From Gnetum montanum (taxonomy: Eukaryota > Streptophyta > Gnetopsida > Gnetales > Gnetaceae): a DNA stretch of 64,000 nucleotides. The position numbers were made by a program, and so were the translations under genes. The notes beneath the pieces are model-generated. The model was not told the DNA's origin and did no database searches. It saw only the letters and a program-made list of their open reading frames with translations. The stretch covers positions 184,169-248,168 of the forward strand of contig MNCI01020651.1 in the NCBI GenBank assembly GCA_015680685.1, written 5' to 3'. The stretch's first letter is position 1; each line of letters begins with the position of its first letter. Positions 1-10,827 of the stretch are shown piece by piece.

Positions 1-149
1 TAAGCTTGCTCCTCAACAAAAAAAAGAACTACTAAAGGTAGTCAATAGATGGTCAAAAGCCTTCTCCTAGTCATATCCTGAATTAACTGGAATAGATCCT
101 AGGATATGCCAACATAGGATTTACACTAACCCCTCCATGAAGCCTTGAA

Positions 150-822
150 GACAACCACAAAGGCATTTGAACCCAAAGCTGGAGCAAGTAGTTAAGGAAT
201 AAATTGAATAGCTTCTCAAGGATGGGTTCATATACCTCATTGCTGATAGTGAATGGGTTAGCCCCTTAGTTATTGTGCCTAAAAAGGAAGGAAAATGGAG
301 AGTGTGCATAGATTTTAGGCTACTAAATATGGCAACATTCAAAGATCACTTTCTATTGCCATTTTTTGACCAAGTCTTAGACACCATTGCAGGGCATCAC
401 TATTACAGTTTTTTGGATGGATATAGCGAATATAACCAAATACAAATAGCCCCAAAAGACCAATCCAAGACTACGTTCACCAATCCTTGGAAAATATTTG
501 CATACAAATAGATGTCGTTTGGCTTGTGCAATGCCCATACAACATTTTAATGATTAGTTCTAAGCATATTCCAATAACAAATACGGAATGGCATGGAGGT
601 CTTTATGGATGACTTCTCCACTTATGGAGAAAACTTTTATCAAGCCTTGTACTGGTTAGAGCAAGTGTTAAAATGATATGTAGAAACCAATTTGAGGCTC
701 AACTAGTAGAAAATCCATTTGATGGTCCAAGAAGGTGTAGTACTAGGACAAAAAATCTCACACACAGGGATAGAGGTAGACCCTGAGAAAATCAAAATTA
801 TCCAAGGAATTATATCAACATG
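150..822 (+). pseudogene. Element D: reverse transcriptase relic (Ty3/gypsy, Athila-like)
   Basis: This is a decayed reverse transcriptase domain of an LTR retrotransposon. The best-preserved stretch (275-511) reads KKEGKWRVCIDFRLLN, then KDHFLLPFFDQVLD and FLDGYSEYNQI, which are the fingers/palm motifs of gypsy RT with the DHF-LPF-DQ wording typical of Athila/Tat clades. Upstream (about 150-274) the same frame gives a GFIYLIADSEWVSP-like segment. The frame is broken by stops at 509-511 and repeatedly afterwards. A degenerate remnant continues to a VDPEKIKIIQGI motif at about 778-815, the usual RT/RNase H boundary. The sequence then jumps straight to integrase, so RNase H and the integrase zinc finger are deleted. 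A related copy lies at 51230-51925. Confidence 0.85.
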
Positions 823-1760
823 ATGGGGGAATGACTACTAGAATGGAGGATCCACAACAATGGATACAATTGTTAGAACCCTTCAACATTTGGGGAATTG
901 ATTTTATGAGGCCAATTACACCAATGTCCAGTGGAAAAGCCTATATCATTGTTGTTGTTGATTACCTAACTAAATGGGTAGAAACAATTGTTTTTAAGGA
1001 TTTTACATCATCTACAACTGCATGATTTGTTCAACAACAAATTATAAACATGTTTGGTGTGCCTTGTGCACTTATTTTAAATAATGGACCCACTTCACAG
1101 GTGCAATGTTTTGGAAATTCATGCAACACTTAGGGGTTGAGCATAAATTGACTACACCATACCACCCCCAAGCAAATAGTCAAGCAGAATTCACCAACAA
1201 GGAGATTACAAAGATATTGACAAGAACTATTAACAAGTTTAGGTAACACTAGAGCACTAAACTGAATGATGCTCTTTGGGCATACTGCTCCACATGGAAA
1301 CTTCCTATAGGCTACTCTCCCTATGAGTTAGTGTATGGTAAATTACCAACACTTTCCATTCAAACTGAGCTCCATATACTATCCATGCCATGTGACCTCA
1401 ACCTTGACCTTGATCTAGCATAGAAAAAATGGTTAGTAACCCTTAACGTGCTAGATGAAAATCTACTAACTGCCCTGTCATCTAACAAGTTGCACAAGGC
1501 ATTCAATAAACAATGTCCTAACCTAAGGATTCGGAAAGTTAAATATTAACCGAGAGATAAGGTTCTCTACTAGAATCCCACACATGTGCCACAACATACT
1601 AAATTTCAAACATTGTGGGAAGGACCTTATATTATTTATGCAATGTTTCCTTCAAGGGCCATGACAATATACAAACTTGAGAGCCTAGACAAGAAATTTT
1701 TGGTCAACATACAACAAACCAAACCTTTCCATGAGCTTAGGACAACCATTACACATGCTA
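823..1760 (+). pseudogene. Element D: integrase relic
   Basis: This is the integrase core and C-terminal part of the same decayed gypsy polyprotein. The segment from about 876 reads PFNIWGIDFMRPITP then DYLTKWVET, the first catalytic Asp region of plant gypsy integrases. Further on, broken frames give a FGVPCALILNNGP segment, where the usual second catalytic Asp (TDNG or SDGG) appears as Asn, and an NSQAEF segment carrying the third acidic residue. The piece at 1586-1760 (FQTLWEGPYIIY) matches the usual integrase C-terminal region. No chromodomain is seen. Frameshifts and stops make it non-functional. Confidence 0.85.
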
Positions 1761-3073
1761 CCTCTATTTATGGACAACCTTGCTCACTATTTCAAATCTC
1801 CTCCTTCCAACTTAGTCATGGGAGAGATGGCCACCTATGCCAACTATTTTAGGCCCTCAATTCTTTTTAAATTTTTGTTTTACACATTTTTCCAACTTTT
1901 CTTATTTTTTTTTACACCATTGTTCATGCTTTTACTATTTCTTTTTTTGCTTTATTCATTTTTTTTTTTACTATTTCTTCATCATCCAATAAGTGCTCAT
2001 GATGGTGGATTGCATTATATCATATTAATTGCTAATATTTGGTTTTTACCTTTCAATTATTATGTTGATATAAAGGTATGGTTCTTTTGGTGAAATAGAT
2101 AATGAGTGTATGCTATCCACTCATCCAAACACCTCTATGGTCTCCTTTGGCTTGGAACTATACAGTCCTCTTTTCCTAAGTAAATTTATTAATGAATTCG
2201 TGGTTGGCTACTTTTCAAACCAAGGAAAGACTGAAAGGATGAAAAGGGTATAACTTCAAGGGGATTCAATGCATTTGTGCTGGCCATTCTCTTGGGTGCT
2301 TGAATGCTTATTTCTTTGGTTTTTTGCCCTTTTGACATTTTTCAAAAATCAGGAAGCCGAGTGAATAAAAATAAGTTTTTGCATGGTTTGGTTCTCATGC
2401 AAAAAAATAAGGAGAAATGTGAGAATTTAAAGCACACCTGTTAGACATAATAAATTAATATGGGCTACAAGCACTGGTTATGAAACTAGAAAGACATCTT
2501 ACCCATGCTTGAAAGTTCCCTCTAACTAAGGCCCTTTCTCACTTCCTGCTTCTCCATCTCACTCTCCTTGGGATGGTGGTCACTCTTTGTGAAGACATTC
2601 TTGTTTCTTCAAGAGGATGGATTGGCCAAGTGTATTGATGTGAGGTCACTAAATGTGATTGGTTTGAGTCTAGATTTGGAATGAAGTTCTACTCAGTCAT
2701 CTTAACCATGAAATACACAAGGGGCATTACACAACCTTGTTCTTGGGATTCCATTACATTCTCTCTTCTCCATCTTTCTTCCCATTTTCCACTTCATTTC
2801 CAATTTTATCATTAGTCTGTTCTAAGTTGATGCATTATTTTTCTTTGGTGAATTCTTGTGCATAAGTTTTTAACTCTTGCTTCCAAATGACATTCCTAGA
2901 TCCTATGGACTCTTTGGTTTTTGGGTTTATCAGGGCATACAAGGCATGAGCCTGCTTTAGGGAGGACTCACTGGTATTCCTTTTTGGTGCAATTGTTAAG
3001 ATCCTTTCCTTAAACATTTTTTTCAATCAATCATCTCTTGTTTCATCCTCATCCATGACATTCATTTTATTGG
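1761..3073 (+). other. Element D: 3' internal region, mostly T-rich noncoding
   Basis: From the end of integrase to the insertion point of element A I see no convincing gene. 1850-2000 is very T-rich, and the apparent hydrophobic ORF there is a low-complexity artefact. 2440-3070 holds a short - strand ORF (2835-3026) of no recognised family. A short stretch around 2490-2510 resembles 22860-22890. The D internal region appears to resume at 20607, after the inserted element A, and to reach a 3' LTR at 21275. Confidence 0.5.
3069..3073. repeat. Target site duplication of element A, left copy (ATTGG)
   Basis: The five bases ATTGG directly precede the LTR edge at 3074. The same five bases directly follow the other LTR at 20602-20606. 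Five-base duplications are the norm for Ty3/gypsy integrases. This fixes both ends of element A. Confidence 0.93.
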
Positions 3074-4585
3074 TGTAATGACGGAAAACATCGGTCGCTG
3101 GAAATACCGAGCGAAGATCTATGTACACAGTCTTAACCACGGATCCGTGTGAGAGCTGTGCTGGGGAAAATGAATCCGATGTGCCCTGAATGATCTTGTC
3201 AATCAGACAGGAACTTACTTAATTAATAAATTATTGAATATCGTGGTGGCATATATATTTCACAAAACAAACTAATTTGGTGAACCGTAGAAGGAGTAGA
3301 AAACAATGTAGAGAACTTGAAATAACGATAATGTCAATGTGACAAGGAAGATTCGATTTAGAAAAGATGCGTAATTCCAAAATCTATGATTTGACCCAGA
3401 AGCTGAATATATTGCATACAACGTTCCAATGACAGAATTCACTTATCTTTATGTGAAGTATCCATGAAACAAGAAGAAAACTGTTTAAAAGGGAGAACAA
3501 AATGAAGGTTGATCTACCTCGTAAGCTAAAAGTAGAATGCAAGGAAGGTCAAGCCTGGATGTCTATCGATCAATTGTTTTTTATCAATAAACCTTGCCAA
3601 TCATACCAGATGATCTCTCAATCTCTGATCTACTCCTTTTTCCCATAGTAATCTTCGCTTAAAGCTACTAATGATCGCCAATGAGGAGGATAATATTTTC
3701 TTCCAAGAAGATTGATCGCTCTCACTACCAATGCTCCAACAATGCCTTCTATCTTAAAAAGATTGAAAAGATCCCTCTTTCTCTATCAACTGGGGTATTT
3801 ATAAGTTCAGCATCATATGGGAAGGTACAATCTTGAGGACACGTGTCTTGAGCTTTCAGAACACTGTTGACTTGATAATTTTTATGTCAAAGTTGGTCAT
3901 GCCACATTACGTCTTGGGGGCGAGATGTGCTATAAACCACTTTTGCTGAAACTGCCTCATGCTTACGCTGTGATACGATGCTAAGCATATTGCTGCATAT
4001 GGATAGCAGGTGCATATCTGGTACCGCCTTAGCTGACTTTACGCTATATTACACTTGTTTACACTGCGTAGCATGGAAGAGCGTAATAGAGCATAAAAGT
4101 AGTTAGCTCAAGCTGCTTTGCACCTATTTAGGTTGCAAAGCATAATAGAGCGTAAAATGGTCAACCTTACAATAAGTTACACTTGTTACACTACGTAGCG
4201 TAATAAGCGTAAAGTGACCAATTTGCAATAAAAAGAAGTCAATCTTCTGCGCTCCTTTGGACTCTGACTTTGACTTCCTCGAAGCTCATTACGTTGCTCT
4301 GCGTAATGGAGCATAAATAGTCCTGAAAAAAAGACTTGGTGGAATATGTAATAAGTCCAATATCATGCTACATTAAGTAGAATTACGGAGAGCAACATGA
4401 TGCTATGTCACGTAATGTGGTGTAAAGAGGAAGAAAACAAAACAAAGTTAAAATTTTGAAGGAACTTAGAGCCTTCATGTTGCGTTTCTCTTCTCTTTGT
4501 TCTGTCTTCTGGATTTCAGCTACAAACTTTCACCTGAATCGTGAATCTTCGCCTTAGGCTGATTCACAATTTCCACGGTGTTTCA
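3074..4585 (-). repeat. Element A 3' LTR
   Basis: This is the copy next to the polypurine tract. Its - strand ends are TGAAACACC (at 4585) and CATTACA (at 3074). A TATA box (TATAAATA on the - strand) lies at 3796-3803. The 3950-4430 part is rich in GCGTAA/TTACGC words in both orientations, many decayed to GCATAA or TTACAC. It aligns along its length with 19042-20601. Confidence 0.93.
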
Positions 4586-4602
4586 ATGGCCCCTCTTTGT
4601 TG
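4586..4602 (-). other. Element A polypurine tract
   Basis: Read on the - strand, CAACAAAGAGGGGCCAT sits directly against the LTR start. The same tract, ending GGGGCCAA, precedes the 3' LTRs of elements C (34041-34057) and B (39276-39292). It would prime plus-strand DNA synthesis. The conservation across three elements supports the call. Confidence 0.85.
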
Positions 4603-5740
4603 ATGTTTAGAGGGCTTTCCCGAAAGACGTCGACAAAGAATACGAAACACTGGATGGGTAAAAGTACCAATAGCGTACATCAATGGTTACTCAAGTGTCG
4701 CCCTGTCAGTCTAGAAGTGCAGAAGTGGGAAAAAAGAAGATAAAATGGTGCGGGAAAATTTTTACAGGAGTGAAAGAATGGAGGTTCAGGGAAAACTCAA
4801 GTTTGTGAGTAAGAAGGGAGGTTCAGGGAAGACTCAAGTGGGTGAGTACAGCTTTTTGCAAGTAATTCATGAGGCATCCTCCTGCGATTGCATTTGCATG
4901 GAGTTATGCTATCATATTCTGAATAAAGGGGCTTGCATGAATGAGTTGTGTTACATCTGCATGGCCTGGATGAGTTGTTTTTCATCCATTTTTCTTACCC
5001 CCATTTTTTTGGTGCCCACTAGGCGAGTTGTGTTACGCCAGTTCATGGACTTAACTGTAATGCAGATGCGAAAAGCGTATGTTGCATATTGTACAAGGAA
5101 AGCAGATGGAATGGCTAAGGAGTGGAATAGAAACAAGAGGTCGGATTATGAGGGAGACAGGGTTGCACTCCTAACTAGACAGGCTAACCTGAGTGACCCT
5201 CTCAAAACATTGTCTGTATTTCACCGCTCTGGTGAACGTAATTTTGAATGATTTCCTCATAGCAAGTAACCTACAATTAAAAGAAAAAATAGAGGATACC
5301 ATTGTTCAGCCAAATTGCCGGCAAAGTTGTTGAAACAAGTACCGTCCAAGGCGAGAAGGAGTGAGTGGGCCATGGGTCCCAATGTTGATGCTCGGCCTAG
5401 CAAGTCACCATCCACCATCAGACTCATTGCACTAGACTGATTATGCAAAGAACCAACTAGATGAATCTGTGAAGCTAGATTCTGATAGCAATGGCGACCA
5501 GAGATCCCCAAGGCCGTGGCTAATGAGAACTCCCTTGGGGCTCTGGATGACAAAACTGGCCTCTTAGAAGTACCATCACTGAAATAGTCACAGTAACAGT
5601 ATCACCGAGGGATTAGTAGTATGCCTTTCGGCATATTTGAGGAATCAGCACAATGCCCGCGAGGTAGAGATGCTGGGGTTGTCCCAACATCCCACCCTGT
5701 TCTTTTTGCAGCCATGCACAAACATTCACGCTTTCTTGAT
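4603..5740 (+). other. Element A: region between array and PPT, with an antisense ORF fragment
   Basis: The longest ORF here (4745-5251, 168 codons, + strand) lies antisense to the element and matches no family I recognise. It contains a GGSGKT string, but there is no surrounding P-loop NTPase fold, so I treat that as chance. Continuing on the + strand, 5280-5470 gives a second readable stretch broken by stops. It may be a further piece of captured, antisense-oriented sequence like that at 10828-14335, or a chance ORF. Nothing else is recognisable here. Confidence 0.3.
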
Positions 5741-6270
5741 TCATATGTTGGCGGTCTGTAGGTCCCAGTTTTAAGTCTTGGTAGATTGTTGTTGCTGGTT
5801 TTAAGTCTCAGCAGACCATGCTCCCAGTTTAAAGTTTGGGTAGACTGAAAAATGCTAGTTTTACGTCATAGCGGATGGCGGTAGAGCTGATTTATGGTCT
5901 CAGCAGATAGTGCTATGGATGTCAATTTCATGTCGTGACCCAGGGACAAATCTGTGCTAGTTTTACGTCTCAGCAGACAGATGCTTACCTTTACCATTTT
6001 TACATCATGGTGGATAGTCGGTGCCAGTTTAGCGTCGTGGCAGACGTGTGCAAGAAATGTCAGTTTTATGTCTTGGTAGACCTATACAATGTTGCCAATT
6101 TTACGTCCTAGCGTTTGATTGAAATTTGCTAGTTTTGCATCGTGGCGGACGATTTTTGCCAGTTTAGCATCATGGCAGATACGTGTAGAGAGTGCCAGTT
6201 TTATGTCATAGCAGACGATCGTCACCAGTTTAGCATCGTGGTGGACGCGTGTAGAGAATGCACTTAGATG
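5741..6270 (-). repeat. Element A: tandem array of TAAAACTGGCA-type motifs
   Basis: On the + strand the motif GCCAGTTTTAYGTC followed by RTGGCRGAC recurs about 15-17 times at irregular 25-45 base steps, with variable spacers. Read in the sense of the element it is a degenerate CATGATGTAAAACTGGCA unit. It lies between the integrase C-terminus and the polypurine tract. Elements C (32640-32900) and B (37650-38060) carry the same motif in the same position and sense. Confidence 0.88.
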
Positions 6271-6289
6271 TAGTACCACTTCAGGTGTA

Positions 6290-7400
6290 TGTGGTTCATG
6301 GGATTTAATAACTCATTGTCGTTGATGTCTTCTAGCTTGAATGCACCATTGCCATACACACTGGATACTAAGAAAGGGCCTTCCCAGTTTGCAGAGAATT
6401 TGCCTACTAGTTCGTGAACGGCCTTGAGGACCAAATTTCCTTTCTCGATTGGATGTTGTTGAAGATTATGATGGTGCTTCTGCCTCTACTTATCTTGATA
6501 CTTTTCAATGGTATCAAGCATCTGTATTCACTTCTCCTCTACTGAGTCCAAGTCCATGACCGGAGACTCGGTGTGTTGAGCATCATTTTTAATCGTGGAG
6601 AGGACCATCCGCAGAGAAGGAACTTGTAATTCGAGGGGTAGCACAACATCAGATCCATAGACTAGGCTATAGGGTGTACTGTCTGTAGCTATTCTACATG
6701 TAGTACAATACACCCATAGCACATAGAGGATCTTTTCATGCCATCGTGTTTTATTACTGCTGAGCATTTTCTTGAGCAAATTGATAATGACCTTATTCGT
6801 TGCTTCAACTTGACCATTCTCTTGTGGGTAATAAGGTGAGGAAAAAGATTGTTTGATACCAAGACTATTACAAAAATATTTTGTTTCTACACTACTAAAT
6901 TATGGCCCATTGTTGGTCACGATAGTCATCGGGAGGCCAAATCTAGTTACAATGTTGTCCAAAATGAAATGGTAGACCTGTTCAGATGTGATCTTTCACA
7001 AAGGAATAGCTTCAACCCACTTCGTGAAATATTTGGTAGCGGTGATTATGAAGCTATGCCCTGCAGAATATTTTGGTGTGATAGGCCCTATAATATCTAA
7101 TCCCCATTGTTGGAAGGACCATGTAATCTGCATCGTGTGTAGTTCTGTAGGTGACATGTGTATAAGGTTCACATAACCCTGACATGTGTCGCACGTTTTA
7201 ACCTTTGTAAGACAGTCTTTTTCCATATATGGCCAATAATACCCTAAGTGATGGATTTTAGCGGCCATGGCCCATGGGGCTACGTGTCCTCCACATAGTC
7301 CCTTGTGAACCTCACTTACTATATGTTGTGTTTGATCTTTGTTAACGCAAGTAAGCAATACTCCATCAAAAAAGCGTCTACAGAGGGTACTGTCTCCAAT
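6290..7400 (-). pseudogene. Element A: integrase
   Basis: This is a Ty3/gypsy integrase read from about 7358 down to 6290. The N-terminal zinc-binding module is clear: HKGLCGGH, then GYYWPYMEKDC and CDTCQ (HHCC type). The core begins WGLDIIGPITP, giving the first catalytic Asp. The second catalytic position reads VTNNGP where TDNG is expected; the Asn codon is at 6912-6914 and is a G-to-A change. The third acidic residue is kept in NGQVEATNK. The C-terminal part (6528-6779) reads TPYSLVYGSDVVLP and SLR, the wording of Tat-clade integrases, then a NWEGPFLV segment and a final IHLKWYY. In-frame stops are present and no chromodomain follows. It would be catalytically dead. Confidence 0.9.
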
Positions 7401-7418
7401 GATGACGTACTACCTAGC

Positions 7419-8144
7419 TCACTTGTGGATTGCATCTTTTTCTGCGCGCATTAGCTCGTGTGGTGGTTCGTCATGCGGAAGGTAAGTTTTAATGTTATCG
7501 TACCATTCTAGTGCTTCATCCGCAAGTAGTGAAGATATTTTTGTTGTCTGAATGACGGGCTCTGTACACTCTGTCATTAAGGTAGGACAAGTGTCAAAAA
7601 AGTGTGGCGGCACATTCAATGCTAACGTAGCCAGTGCATCGGCTAGCATGTTGTCATTTCGAGGCATGTGATGGGCATCAGTTGTTGTGAACTCTTTTGC
7701 TGTACACTCATAGTAGGGCTGTAAATGTACAGCTTTGCAATTGTAGACTCCTGTGATTTGATTTATCATGAGCATTGAATCTCCTCTAATCGCCAGGTGT
7801 TGAACGTTAAGCTCTCTGGTTGTTAATAATCCCCTGAGAAGCCCCTCATACTCTACCACGTTGTTCATACAAGGGAAGATCAAGCGGTAGACATGTAGAC
7901 ATACATCCTCAGGTGATAGCGTAATGACCGTGGTGGCACTGCCGCCTCTAGCGGTTGAAGCTCTGTCAAAATGTAACATTGCTTTGAGGCCTGTTAGAAT
8001 AGGACTTAGACTATGTACATATTCATCGGGAAATTCAGGTTCTATTGTCGCTTGACTGTCAATAGGTGATGTTATTAGTTGGTCAACTATCACTTGGCCT
8101 TTCGTAGAAGATTGGCCAATATAATGCAGATCGAATTCTTCCAT
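7419..8144 (-). pseudogene. Element A: second (archaeal-type) RNase H domain
   Basis: This 241-residue open stretch follows the ordinary RNase H and precedes integrase. It reads MLHFDRASTARGGSA, then NNVVEYEGLLRGL, then GDSMLMINQI and finally NMLADALATLA. That order (DG or DR..., N-x-EYE, DS, A-D-A) is the fold signature of the extra archaeal-like RNase H acquired by the Tat lineage of plant gypsy elements. The catalytic Asp, Glu and Asp positions are recognisable. It is the longest intact pol ORF of element A. Confidence 0.85.
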
Positions 8145-8153
8145 GATAGCTTT

Positions 8154-9300
8154 TCAATGAGCTATCCTACTGCTTTCATATAGGTTGTGCATAATAGCTC
8201 TTAGGATGTTATTCTTACAGATTATATTGACTTTGCTAAGGAAGAGATAGTGTCTGCACTTTTTGAGCACAAACACTAACGCTAAACAATTACACTCTAC
8301 TTCATTATACCTTGTTTTATATGCACATAGAGCATGACTCAAGTAGTAGATGGGTACTTTTGACCCATCACCTCTCTTTTGATAGAGTAATGCAGCTAGG
8401 GATACGTCTGAGGTTACGAGGTAAATGTAGAACGGTTGATCCCTTTATGGCGGGAATACTATTGGCAAGTGTTGAAGTTCTTGTTTCAAGCTATCAAATG
8501 CACACTAGCAATCATCTGTCCACTCAAACTTAAACCCCTTCTTAAGTAGATGTTGCATAGGGTATAATTTATTTGTTAATTTCGAGATGAACTACCTGAT
8601 AAACTGTAACCACCCTTGCAACCCACGTAATTACTTGAGATTTGTAGGGGGTGTCAACTCAATGATGGCCTTGACCTTGTCAAGGTCTACTCGTATGCTA
8701 GTTTCTGACACCACAAACCCCAGCATGCATCTGGTTTTGACTTCAAATATGCATTTCTTTGGGTTGAGCCGAAAGTCAAATTTAGAGCATCTTTTAAGGA
8801 CTAACTCTAGGTCCTTTAAATGATCTTCTAACCTTAAAAACTTAATAGCTATATCATCAATATAATCATTCAGTCTTCCAAGGAGATAATCACTTGAGAT
8901 GTACATCATAGCTCGTTGATACGTAGCTCCGACATTTTTTAAGTCAAAAGGCATCATAGTTTAACAAAAGGTCCCCCAGGGTGTCATGAATGTTGTGGTC
9001 AACTGGTGTTCTGGGTTGATGCGGATCTGATTATAGCCTGAAAAACCATCCATGAAGGATAAAAGTGCATGCCCAGCGGTTGTATCCACTAGTTGGTTGA
9101 TACTTGGTAGCGGAAAGTTGTCCTTGATTGTGGCTTTGTTCAAGTCTTGGAAATCTATGCAGATGTGTATCCCTCCGGTCTTCTTAGGGACAACTACAAT
9201 GTTGGATACCCAGTCGGAGTAATCGATTGCGCGGATGAAACCAACCTGGTATAGTTTAGTGATCTCATCATGTACTACTAGTGCAATTTCTGGCTTAATT
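8154..9300 (-). pseudogene. Element A: reverse transcriptase and first RNase H
   Basis: Read on the - strand from about 9300, the domain gives VVVPKKTGG, a CIDFQDLNKAT motif, FPLPSINQLVD and FMDGFSGYNQI (9143-8961). After one stop it continues to MMPFDLKNVGATYQR and the catalytic box YIDD (codons at 8853-8864). The RT end reads KCIFEVKTRCMLGFVVS then DLDKVKAI. RNase H connection residues follow to 8154, including YYLSHALCAYKTRYNEVE. Several stops break the frame. RT copies the element RNA; RNase H degrades the template. Confidence 0.9.
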
Positions 9301-10180
9301 TTTCATGCCTTTTGTCTAATTGCTTTAATATGCAGGTCTAGAATTATGTTATGTTGTATTAGCCTTGGATCTAGTCCTAGCATATCTTTATATGACCATG
9401 CGAATACTGTGACATTGTCCTAGAGTACTTATTTTATATTGTCATGTGCCTTTTGGTCTAGTAAATAACTAACCTTAACAGTTTTTTTCTCACCTCTATG
9501 TGTAACCACAGGGACCTCATTGAGGGGGGTCCTCAGTTACATCTCTAGCCTCCAGGTCTAGCGTGCGTGTCAATTGTTTTATCCAGTCTAGAGATGTTTC
9601 CGACGTGGCTATGGTCACGTCATTGAGAAAAAGGTTAGCTTCTACTAGCGTGAGATCAAATTGTCTAATGATTCTCCCATGTGGGCCTGTTAAGACTAGG
9701 GGTGCAGATAGAGTTGCATCCATTTGCCAACTGTCCTGCAAAATTACCAAATATGAAAGTGATTAGGAAAATGCTAAGTTAAGTGCCGCAAGTATTAGCG
9801 TATGACGCTTGGTGTAGTTTGAAAGGGTATGGTATGACATTACTGAGTGTGAAGAGCTAGCTGAATTTTGAATACCGTGAACAACCTGTAATTAATGTGA
9901 CCCGATTATGAACTGATAAGGTGTAGTATTTGAAGGTCGTTTTGGACCGGAATCTATCCGATATATGCCACATTAATGCCCTGATCTTTGGGTTCCATCT
10001 CATACTGACACCAGCATTTAGGAAAGTCCCACTTTAATCAGGCGTCAAGTTGGTTAGTCTTGCATATTATAAGTAAGCAGTTCATGTTGAAAACAGGTTG
10101 TTGGCTATTGCGAATTCGAATTTAGTTTTCGCACAGAGAGAGAAAGAGCAAAAGATAGCAGTGCATTATTCGTGAAGGTT
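9301..10180 (-). other. Element A: linker upstream of RT, one short ORF
   Basis: A - strand ORF at 9517-9750 (77 codons, ending in an acidic segment) sits upstream of RT in the direction of transcription and may be part of the pol linker. I do not recognise a domain in it. From 9770 to 10180 no coding sequence is evident. On the + strand this part would be the 5' flank of the antisense gene-like structure, whose first possible ATG is at 10196. Confidence 0.35.
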
Positions 10181-10613
10181 TACAAAACTATAACTATGAC
10201 ACCAAAGGTGAGAGGAAAGAATGCCAAATTGGTGAAAATTGATGAAGTGTAGGGGAGTCTGTAGCATACTTCACAAGCCTTGGTCGCAGTATGAGATGTT
10301 ACTCCCCTGAATCGGTAGGCCATCTTTCACTTATTCACCTCGCTTTCGTTAATATATTTTTTTCTTTTGTTTATTCATTTGAGTTATCTGCGTAAACAAT
10401 TTTGGGTGATAGACCTTGTATTAAAATAAGGGTTTAGATAGTGGTATTGCATCTATCGCCATTTTCTGAGATAAACCTTGCACTGTTGCAAGGGTTTCAA
10501 CGATTTTGGCTATGTGTCTAAACCGTAATCTGTGGTTTTCCTAAGCATGCAATGAAATCTAGATTTAGATTTTTGCCTGATGGTAACGTGTTTGTATTCT
10601 GTACAGTATAATG

Positions 10614-10703
10614 GTGAAACCTGTCTTAATTGTTTTGGACATAGTCAAGGTTTTGTGTTGTATAAATCGTTGACTATGTCCAAAACAATTATACAGGTTT
10701 CAC
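10614..10703. repeat. Near-perfect 90-nt foldback (hairpin)
   Basis: The left arm (10614-10648) and right arm (10670-10703) are reverse complements over about 34 bases with a single one-base discrepancy. The loop is about 21 bases. The core of the right arm is TTGACTATGTCCAAAACAAT. The size and near-perfect pairing resemble a young microRNA-type or siRNA-type foldback, or the remnant of a very short MITE. It lies in what would be an intron or 5' region of the antisense gene inside element A. Confidence 0.85.
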
Positions 10704-10705
10704 AA

Positions 10706-10797
10706 TCACCTATAGGGGAAAGAAATATGGTAAAATATGGTCGACTATAGCCAATGTTCCTCCCCCTCAAACTCACCTATAGGGGAAAGAAATATGG
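10706..10797. repeat. Direct repeat pair of 25 bp beside the foldback
   Basis: A 25-base sequence starting TCACCTATAGGGGAAAG occurs identically at 10706-10730 and 10773-10797, with 42 bases between the copies. The first copy starts 2 bases after the foldback ends. Exact identity in an otherwise decayed neighbourhood suggests a recent local duplication or a slippage footprint. Confidence 0.85.
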
Positions 10798-10827
10798 TTC
10801 CGCAATGGTGCGCAAGGGTTCTTGTAG

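Noticed and set aside
1863-2093. Hydrophobic ORF suggesting membrane segments (env-like)
   Set aside because: Encoded by T-rich low-complexity DNA; hydrophobicity is a by-product of TTT codons.
4818-4838. GGSGKT string resembling a P-loop (Walker A)
   Set aside because: It sits in an unrecognised antisense ORF with no Walker B or NTPase context.
5741-6270. Tandem array considered as a CRISPR-like array
   Set aside because: Spacing is irregular, units are degenerate, it lies inside a plant retrotransposon and is shared by related elements at the same place.
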